Part shown: in pieces, positions 56,253 through 64,000 of the stretch
Layout of the letters: each line of letters begins with the position of its first letter
How positions within the stretch are numbered: position 1 is the stretch's first letter
Origin: Acanthosepion esculentum
Taxonomy: Eukaryota > Mollusca > Cephalopoda > Sepiida > Sepiidae
Direction of reading: 5' to 3'
Assembly (NCBI GenBank): GCA_964036315.1
Contig: OZ038479.1
Span: 56,413,246-56,477,245, forward strand
Length of the DNA stretch: 64,000 nt
Position numbers and translations under genes: made by a program
Notes under the pieces: generated by a model
What the model was told of the DNA's origin: nothing
The model's input: only the letters and a program-made list of their open reading frames with translations
Database searches by the model: none

Positions 56253-57300
56253 TTTTACTGTCTGGGTGTGTCAAGTTGTCAACCTGCCAATTTTTGTAAT
56301 GTTCGTTCACTTCATATGATAATCGAATTTCAAACGAATGACAGAAAGAAGGAATTAAAAACTGGAAAAAAAAAAAACGATAGAAACGGAAAATTACTTG
56401 TGAGAAAATATTTTGAATGATTATGTATATATTGCAAAGTAAACTGAAAAAGGCAATTAAACGGTGTAAGCGAAGATTTAGTTCCCCGTGTTTCAAATCC
56501 TGAGATTTCTTGGCATTTACAGAGGAGTTATTTAAAAGTGGTTGCATGACGTTTCTACTGGGCTATGGCGGTGCTAAGGACTCGGTACTTCTACCACATG
56601 AAATATGACATGATATTGTGCCCTCACTGTGCCTACAACATGCCAGTTTTATAAATTTTAAAAGCAAATATTATTGAAATCAATTGATGTACAATAAACA
56701 AACATCATACTCATAAATAATCATTTCTGACATAAATAAAATTAAAACAAACGAGAACAATGTAGCAAAAAAAAAAAAAAAAAGAATTGCTCATTGTTGT
56801 TTTGGTGAAAAAAAAACAACATAGCATGATGAAAAGTTGAAAACGTGCTCCAAACTTAGTAAAATCAAAATTTTCTCGTTATTATTAAGAGGGAAAGAAA
56901 GACCAAACTATTTTTTTAATTTTTACTGTTTTTATTGTACTTTTTTTAAAAAAAATTCTTTCTAGCATGTTCAAAACTTTTGTTATATCTTTTTTTTTCT
57001 TTTTTGCGTTCGCGGTCGACGTCATATTTACGATTCGTCATTTCAGCGCCTTTTTTCAGGTGAAAAACACTTTGATTTGGAAATTCTACCAAAAATCAAA
57101 TAATTGTCGGATTTTTAAAGAAACTTTCATGACTTATTCACAAATTAATGACATTTTTTCGAAAATCTTTGTAAAAGTATTTTTTTTTTTACATATGTTA
57201 CCGACCCCACCTCTTACTTAATTTCATGAAATTTCGAGAACTAAATGTTCATCCGAATTTTTTTTCAAACTACTACTGATTTCACTAAAATCTGCTCCGA
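56253..57300. repeat. ZNF upstream duplicon resumes (matches 31698-32620)
   Basis: Collinear with 31698 onward: 'gtgtcaagtt.tcaac' at 31712 and 56266, the 'tgacgtttctactgggc' block at 31997 and 56548, 'gcggtcgacgtcatattta' at 32462 and 57010. Contains the conserved upstream block, but the matching splice donor (31622) was in the part lost to the LINE insertion. Confidence 0.82.
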
Positions 57301-57673
57301 ATTATAAGATAAAAAATTTAAAGAAATAATTTTTTAAAAATTTGTTTGCTGATCTTTCCTCTTCCTAATAATAACATTTTTTTGACTGAGTTTTTTCAAG
57401 ATAAAAGAAAACTGCTTAAGCTTGGGGCCTTTTACTACATCATGCTATGCATGCTCTTTTTCTTTTGACAGCGAACTATTGGAGGTACCAAGATATTTAA
57501 AATAAAAATATTGTTTCTTTAAAATAAGAAATCATAGTTCAATTAATTTTCATTTTTTATTGTGAACACTAACAACAACACAGAAATAAAGGAGTGATAA
57601 AAATGGTGAGGCGAGTTCTAGTAATAAGTAACGATTTCTTTTTTATCAAAATTATTTGTATACTTCCACTTAC

Positions 57674-57835
57674 CTTTCAGACCAGAAGATTGAACAAAAA
57701 AAATAAAAACAGGATGATTTCTTTGTGCTAATATGATTTTGTCGACATTAACACGATCAAACAGGAAATTACTTTTGAGAACGACGAATGAAATTATCCG
57801 GTGTTAGAGAAGATTTAGTTCCTTGTGTTTAAAAT
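57674..57835 (-). promoter_or_regulatory. Third copy of the conserved splice donor block
   Basis: Minus strand GGTCTGAAAG|GTAAGTGGAAG, junction 57674/57673. Homology to the other two copies continues upstream to about 57834 ('gtgtttaaaat') and then stops where a MITE-like element begins. On the minus strand it lies upstream of ZNF-D (8.7 kb), with the LINE in between. Confidence 0.35.
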
Positions 57836-58315
57836 GGTGCCCGGAAAATTCGGTAACGGAAGCTTAGGTAATTTTGTCAAGGTAGGAAAATTTAGTAACT
57901 ATGAAATAGAAGTTGATTAAAAATTTGATTTTAATGCCGTTCTGGCGGCTAGGTCCCTACCCTATATTTTTTAAATAGAAATGAGGCTTCTTTTAAAAAA
58001 ACAAATTATTTAATTATTTTTTTTATTAAAATAATAAATTGAAAAGAAATACAAGAACTTCAACTTATATAAATCGATTTTATTTGCTTAAAAACAATAC
58101 AGTATAGTAATAAATACCTATCCAAAAAATATTTATTTAAAAATATTGGTGAGGAGGCTTAGCCCCCTACCTCCCCTCCAGAGGGTATTGGTATTGTTGT
58201 AGTGGTGTTTTCTGTGGACCCCCCACCCAATATTTAATAATATTTAAAAAAAAAATATTTTCCTACCTTGTCAAAATTAACGAGGGTAGGAAAATTCGGT
58301 AATTCCCCTGTATTT
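57836..58315. mobile_element. MITE-like element with 23-bp inverted repeats
   Basis: AATTTTGTCAAGGTAGGAAA (57870-57892) is mirrored at 58256-58278. Outside each arm is a direct copy of 'ggaaaattcggtaa' (57843 and 58289). The interior contains the CT-rich 'ccccctacctcccctcc'. About 480 bp, non-coding. Its left edge coincides with loss of ZNF-upstream homology. Family unknown. Confidence 0.55.
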
Positions 58316-58347
58316 TGAAATAACTGAAAAACATAAAAACATTCATA

Positions 58348-58378
58348 GTGGCACCTTGAGGTGGTGTAATGGTTAGCA
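58348..58378 (+). repeat. tRNA-derived fragment, A-box half
   Basis: GTGGCACC followed by GGTGGTGTAATGGTTAGC, a very good Pol III A box. The sequence then jumps to the hAT-flank region. Counterpart of 43423-43483. Confidence 0.55.
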
Positions 58379-58419
58379 AGCTTTAAGCTATGCTTGCAAA
58401 ATCACTATAAAACATTCAT

Positions 58420-58930
58420 GGAAAGCAAACGGGAGGTTGCCTATTTAAAGGATGATAATTGGTTGAACGACTTTGCTTCCTTGACTGATATCTCACAACA
58501 CCAATCCAGTTTAGATGTAAAGCTGCAGGGTAAAGGTCAGTTGGTGAACAAATTATTTGAACATATTTACTCATTTGAAAAGAAATTGGTTCTTTTTTTA
58601 ATTACAATTGAAAAAAGTAGAATGTGCTGATTTCTCCTCTCTGGATGCAAGAAAATCTGTGATCCTTGACCTCACTTGTACAAAATATGTTACAAGTAAT
58701 CAAAATCTGAGAGAAGAATTTTCCAACAGGTTTGTGAATTTCAGAAATATATGAAGATGCTTTAAAACTGATCAGCCATTTGAAATGGCAGCTGAAGATT
58801 GCTATCAAATTGGGATTATTGATTTACAGTCAAATATGGACTTGAAGAGTTCATATCTGACTGTAAATGATCTCTCGTTTTGAAAGCACATACTGCAGAG
58901 AAAAGTTTTTTTCAAGGATGAAGCTTACAA
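58420..58930 (+). pseudogene. hAT-family transposase relic, copy 2
   Basis: Frame 58394-58630 reads FASLTDISQHQSSLDVKLQG, KGQLVNKLFEHIYSFEKKL. Later frames give NRFVNFRNI and EMAAEDCYQIGIIDLQSN. Better preserved than copy 1 at its start but still broken. The same family context as 43540-44060 follows it (59000-59690). Confidence 0.7.
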
Positions 58931-59690
58931 AAACCAAATGCCATAGTCAGCTTATTGATGATAATTTAACAAATTAGCTATGTGTTGCCACTACATCTGT
59001 AAAAGTTGACAGTGAATAGCTGTGCAAAGACAAAAAATATCAAATGTGACATTATTAAAATTATGTATTCTTATGCTTATTTAATAAAAATATGAAAATG
59101 CATCGATACAAGTTGTTACAATCAGTCTTTGTACATTAAAAATATGTTCTGTCTAAAAATGCCATTTTTGGAGATGACCAGACCTCTTTATTAGTTAATT
59201 TTTTTAAAGTGGCCCTCCAAGAAAATATGTTCAACACCCATGTTCTAGAACTATCCATTGATACACAAGAGACAGATCAAGTAATGTGAAGACTGTTTCT
59301 CGATTTTACTTAGGAAATAAATCCTCCTGAGCTGCTTGATTGATGGTCAAATTATATTCTTCTTTACAGTTTCAAATTGTATCCTCTGTTTAAAAATGAA
59401 AAACTAAGAGAAGTGGGGTTTCAAATTTCATCTTTCTTATAAATACTTTTAGAGATGATAACAAAAAACAAACTCTTGCTCCAATTGAGATTTGCAAAGA
59501 AACACACTTTTATTCATGAGACAAAAAATACTTTTTTGTACAAAATACAATATAAGCCTTGCACAAACATTCCCTTGTTCACCTCAAACTATCAAAGTGG
59601 ATAAACAGTTCTTTGAAATAAAAATTTGTTCTCGATGAGAAAAAACAGTTAATGAAAAAGATGTTTTTCTTTAACAAGAATGAAATCTTA

Positions 59691-59697
<7 letters not shown>

Positions 59698-59740
<43 letters not shown>
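59698..59740. repeat. (AT)n microsatellite
   Basis: About 43 bp of AT repeats between the hAT-flank and ZNF-E-flank parts of the duplicon. Confidence 0.92.
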
Positions 59741-59743
<3 letters not shown>

Positions 59744-59744
59744 A

Positions 59745-61317
59745 ATAAAAGAGCATATGCTTCTTATAATATGTAGACGTAATAGGCTGGTGAAAGAAAT
59801 TTTTGAGATAAAATTACAAACATTTTAAAAGAGGAAGATTTTAAAAATTGGAATTTTTGGACACGCCTGTGTTCTTTCTCAATTAGATGAGAAATAAAAA
59901 AAATTAAAAATGAAGTGGGACTTTCTTTTCTGGGGAATTTTATTTCTGCATGTGTTATATTACCTCAGAAATCTGATAGTTCTGGGCTAGTTGTTTGCTA
60001 TGATTAGGGTTACAGACGTTTTGTAGAAGGCTTTCTGTGGGAGCCGTATTCTTTAAGTATACCTAAATTCCTATTTAATCTGAGAATGTGTGAAACTATT
60101 TTAAAAACATTTTAACAGAGACTTTTGGCCTTCTAGTTGGCATTTAAATGAAGATGCTAAAAGGGCACATTTAATATTATCAATGCTATGGTCTGTTTAA
60201 TTGATATATACAGCTTCACTGAAATTAATGCTGTCTTTGATACTTTCTTTATGGTTATAAATTCCGGAGACAGAATACTGTACTCATTTTTACAAAAAAG
60301 TAAATATATTTGATCTGTCACAAGTAAAAAGATGTAGTCTGATTACTATGTCTGTGACTTTTGTCATAAAAATACTATTGGTGATAATATGTTTACAAAC
60401 TTGGTCTTGGGGGTCTTGAGGTTCATTGGACATAATGTTACCTTTGTAACAGGAGATTTTTGTATTCTAGATGATGTAAGAAATGTATGAAGATTTGAAT
60501 GTTGTCACCTGGTGTTGTCTCTCACTAAATATCTTATTGTGTTCAAGTTTAATCTACTACAAATTTGTATTGTGTTTGGAAGCCTTAGTGATTAACTTTT
60601 TGATAGTTTTAAGTGGATAATTTCTGTTGAGAAAATAATAGAATATTTGTCCTTGTGTGTTTTTTGTAATCCTCATTGTCAGAACAGATACATTTTATGC
60701 ATAAACACTGACTATAGATTATTGATTTTTTTTACATAAGTAGCGTGGCAGCTATTAAAATATGTAGCAATGACCATTTGTAGGTTTAGTGTATAGTGAT
60801 GTGGAGTTGTGGTTGTTTAGAACTACCAGTACATTCAGAAACCGAATGGAAGAGGCTGAATATTTCACTTGAAATCTGATGATGCTGTGAAAATTATTGA
60901 TGTATTTCTTGAAGTCATGGAGAGTGTTCTTACTGTGTTAATATAAAATGATATCATTTACATATTTGTGGTAGTGGAGAGATTCAAGGTCGTTTCTACT
61001 TAATGCATTTCATATCAGGGTATCCATAAATATGTTTGTATAATTGGGAGCCTTTTTAGAACCCATTACTGTGCCTTTGATATGAAGAAAATGGTGACGG
61101 TTGAACTTGAAACTGTTATGAGTAAGTATGGATTTTATAATGTTGCAGATATCTTATATGTTACATTCCTGAAAGCCACTGGTATGTAAAAATATTACTA
61201 TGTAGGTCAAAATATAACACAAACAATACAAGAGTATGATAGCTCACAAGTGTGTATTTGTACACAATATACCAAATGTGATTACCATGAAAATGCAGAG
61301 CCACAAACTTTACAAGA
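59745..61317. repeat. ZNF-E left-flank duplicon (matches 46860-48205)
   Basis: See 46860-48205. The 59896-60127 interval is unique to this copy. No gene seen. Confidence 0.85.
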
Positions 61318-62391
61318 TTATGGTTTCTCTCCAGTGTGTATTCGGATATGTCTTTCCAAATGTGACCTGCGGAAAAATGCAGATCCACAAACATCACAAG
61401 AATGTGGTTTCTCTCCAGTATGTGTTTGTATATGACGCCCCAAATTTGACTTCTGTGAAAATGCAAAGCCACAAATTTCACAAGAATATGGTTTTTCCCC
61501 AGTGTGCGTTCGTATATGATCCACCAAATGTGACTTCCGTAAAAATGCAATTTCACAAATTTTGCAAGAATACAGTTTCTCTCCCGTGTGTGTTTGCATA
61601 TGATGCTTCAAATTTGACTGACCTGAAAATGCAGATCCACAAATCTCACAAGAATATGGTTTCTCTCCAGTGTGTGTTCGTATATGGCCCAACAAATGTG
61701 ACTTCATTGAAAATGCAGATCCACAAATTTCACAATCATATGGCTTTTCTCCAGTGTGTGTTCGCATATGACACTCCAAATATGATTTGCTTGAAAATGC
61801 AGATTCACAAACATTACAAGAATATGACTTTGTTCCAGTGTGTGCTTTCATATGGAATTGCAAACCTGACTTGCGTGAAAATGCACTCCCACAAACTTCA
61901 CAAGAATATGGTTTCTCTCCAGTGTGCGTTCGGATATGGCTATCCAAATGTGATTTACATGAAAATGCATATCCACAAACTTCACAAGAATATGGTTTTT
62001 CTCCAGTATGTGTTCGCATATGGCGTTTGAAATGTGACTTCTGTGAAAATGCAGATCCACAGACTTCACAAGAATATGGTTTTTCTCCAGTGTGCATTCG
62101 GATATGGCCATCTAAATGTGACTTCTGTGAAAATGCAGATCCACATACTTCACATGAATATGGTTTCTCTCCGGTATGTGTTTGCATATGGCGTTTCAAA
62201 TGTGATTTCCGTGAAAATGCAGATCCACAAACTTTACAAGAATATGGTTTCTCACCATTATGTGTTCTTATATGTCTCATTAAACATGATTTGCTTGAAA
62301 ATACAGATTCACAAACTTCACAAATATATAGTTTCGCTCCATCTGTTTCCATATGGCATGTTAAATCTGATATCATTAGAAAAATTTGCAA
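61318..62391 (-). CDS. C2H2 zinc-finger protein ZNF-E
   Basis: 357 residues with twelve complete C2H2 fingers and a degenerate leading one (MISDLTCHMETDGAKLY). Helix regions in order: SKSCLMRH, RKSHLKRH, QKSHLDGH, QKSHFKRH, CKSHLDSH, RKSGLQFH, SKSYLECH, MKSHLLGH, GQSNLKHH, RKSHLVDH, QKSNLGRH, RRSHLERH. Linkers are TGEKP-like throughout. The TAA (61318-61320) falls right after TGEKP, at the Tyr codon of what would be a thirteenth finger, traces of which continue to about 61240; the same TAA is in ZNF-D. Expected nuclear DNA-binding protein without a visible effector domain. Fingers 9-11 are shared with ZNF-D. Confidence 0.88.
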   Translation of the reverse strand: MQIFLMISDLTCHMETDGAKLYICEVCESVFSSKSCLMRHIRTHNGEKPYSCKVCGSAFSRKSHLKRHMQTHTGEKPYSCEVCGSAFSQKSHLDGHIRMHTGEKPYSCEVCGSAFSQKSHFKRHMRTHTGEKPYSCEVCGYAFSCKSHLDSHIRTHTGEKPYSCEVCGSAFSRKSGLQFHMKAHTGTKSYSCNVCESAFSSKSYLECHMRTHTGEKPYDCEICGSAFSMKSHLLGHIRTHTGEKPYSCEICGSAFSGQSNLKHHMQTHTGEKLYSCKICEIAFLRKSHLVDHIRTHTGEKPYSCEICGFAFSQKSNLGRHIQTHTGEKPHSCDVCGSAFFRRSHLERHIRIHTGEKP

Positions 62392-62399
62392 ACTTCACA

Positions 62400-64000
62400 A
62401 AAATCTTTTTCTCTCTCAAATTTACTAACACACTGATTTTTATAGAAAGGAAAAACCAACACTTTGAAAGTAAGTGTGGCAGTTAATATGCGCTTGAAGC
62501 TTTTTAAAATGCGGATACAATACTTTTACATGTATGTTGAAGTATATATTTCCCTGTTCATGATAAAAAGTCAAAATTCATGTTTCTTCTTTACTTAAAT
62601 TCCCAATAATAATATTTTTTATGTCTGTAAAGAAAAAGTAGTAAAGCATATATTAACGCTACTTGAGATCAGCAATGAAGGTGCTAGGAAAGTCTAATTG
62701 AAAAACCAGTAAGCTTATATAAGTTATTACATTTGAAGCTGAAAAGAATTATACACAATATACAGGTGTAATGGTATTTTTATGGAAAATTTTCAATTGT
62801 ATAAAATATAATTCTTATCACTTACACAAACTCTGCTTTGACAAAATACAAGCATGCAACAGCAGAGCAATTCTAAATCATTCAATATTAATAAAAAGAA
62901 CATTCCTTTAGGCATGAATGTTGAAATGTGACAAGACTTTGACATCATATAAAAAGAATTAATTTAAATTATAATAAGCAAATGAAGCTTTGCTGTTTAC
63001 TTTAAAGAGAGAATACGGAATCATTTTAAAATATCAAATAAACTATTTTTGTTCTATCACACATTTAAAAAATCAAGATGGTGGTATGAATCTTGCAATT
63101 ATTAGCTTGTTGACAAACCAACACTTTCAAAGTACATCTTTTTGTCAGTTAATGATCTCTTTGATGTTTTCAAAACTGTGGATACATAATTTTTACATGA
63201 ATATTGAAGCATATTTCTGTTTGAGATGAAAAGTCAAGAGGCTCGTTTTCTTCTTTCAAATTCTCAATAAGTTTTTATGTATATGATGATTTTCTGTTCA
63301 GCCAAAGAATCTGTGAAGAAAAAGTAATACAACATACATTAACAGAGATTGTGAATATATGAAATCAGTTTATAGTTTAACAGATATATTTAGCTATATA
63401 TTAAGGGGAATTGAAATCAACACAGGGACAAATGTAATACAGAGAAGATCGAATACATTGCTGTAGAGTCTGTCAGTGAAACAAGATTGCTTAACCTTCA
63501 CTCTTTGTCTAATACACAAATGGTTCTATTGGCACAAAAATATTTAAAAAGAAATGTAATAATTTTAATTGTAATATAAAATGTACTTTGTAATTTTCTG
63601 CTGCAATAATGAACAGACCACTAAAATTACAAACCTTCCTTAAGAATACATAGTTACTGAGAATAAATGAACCAAATGTTTTTGGTAGTAGGAAAGTGAA
63701 ACATTCCACACGTCTACAAAACTGGTACAAAAATGCATACTAATCATGGCAGACAGGAAAGGAAGCAAACTGAAAAGACTACTCTTCTGAAAGTCTGCTT
63801 TAACTGGATGACCTTCATGAATGGAATAAAAACAATATTCCTTCCTTCTTCATCAAAAGCAATGTGATTAAAAAAAAGTGAATTTAGTGTCCGATGGTGT
63901 AATTCATCCTTATAAAGCATAAGATTAAATTCTGTATTCCTTTCATAATGGGAATCAATGAATGTGTGACTAGTTCTTGTTTGATAATGATGATTCAGTG
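62400..64000. other. ZNF-E upstream sequence
   Basis: Resembles 9700-10560 upstream of ZNF-A (for example 'catagttactgagaataaa' at 10284 and 63651, and 'tgcata.c.atcatggcagacagg' at 10367 and 63733). No other gene or element recognised. Confidence 0.6.

Noticed and set aside
1..64000. Assignment to Octopus or another named species
   Set aside because: A large ZNF expansion is suggestive, but the abundant tRNA SINEs I would expect in octopus are not recognisable here, so the species is left open.

Overview
This is an AT-rich invertebrate (metazoan) genomic window without bacterial features. It is a tandem C2H2 zinc-finger (ZNF) gene cluster, all members on the minus strand, heavily invaded by mobile elements. 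The species cannot be fixed from the sequence. The large KRAB-less ZNF array, Ty3/gypsy, Tx1/L1-like LINE, hAT, mariner and tRNA/5S-derived short elements would fit a lophotrochozoan such as a mollusc or annelid, but an arachnid or other invertebrate cannot be excluded. I see no conserved single-copy housekeeping gene.

Layout. 1-3.55 kb: left-flank duplicon with a ruined ZNF; it holds a 114-bp tandem repeat, a 290-bp fold-back element and an 80-bp mariner MITE. 3.69-8.20 kb: decayed Ty3/gypsy copy with ~190-bp LTRs (plus). 8.6-9.65 kb: ZNF-A. 9.7-18.9 kb: AT-rich ZNF upstream sequence with a 5S-rRNA-like fragment, a putative 5' splice donor, an LTR-like segment (minus), a gypsy relic (minus) and a GC-rich promoter/LTR-like island. 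18.96-22.18 kb: second copy of the left-flank duplicon, with a 327-bp retroposon flanked by an 11-bp target duplication. 22.2-23.1 kb: ZNF-B. 25.18-30.91 kb: a young gypsy element (minus) with 860-bp LTRs. 31-37.5 kb: ZNF upstream duplicon, promoter-like and LTR-like segments. 37.5-42.5 kb: a 5'-truncated gypsy element (plus). 43.4-44.1 kb: hAT transposase relic. 45.58-46.17 kb: a near-perfect inverted repeat carrying two divergent tRNA-Ser-like units. 48.2-49.0 kb: ZNF-D. 49-57.3 kb: a copy of the ZNF-B upstream region, interrupted by a MITE and a 4.6-kb LINE-containing insertion. 57.8-58.3 kb: MITE-like element. 58.3-59.0 kb: second hAT relic. 61.3-62.4 kb: ZNF-E, then its upstream sequence.

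The main structural result is that ZNF-D is a hybrid. Its first five fingers and everything to its right match ZNF-B. Its last three fingers and everything to its left match ZNF-E. This is what one unequal crossover inside the finger arrays of B and E produces: a tandem duplication whose junction lies inside a new ZNF. The two duplicated spacers then gained different insertions (gypsy in one, LINE and mariner MITE in the other), so each serves as an empty-site control for the other.

The ZNF proteins are expected to be nuclear DNA-binding proteins. Their fingers use the same CEVCGSAFS-type framework and differ mainly in recognition-helix residues. They have no KRAB, SCAN or BTB domain in the coding exon.
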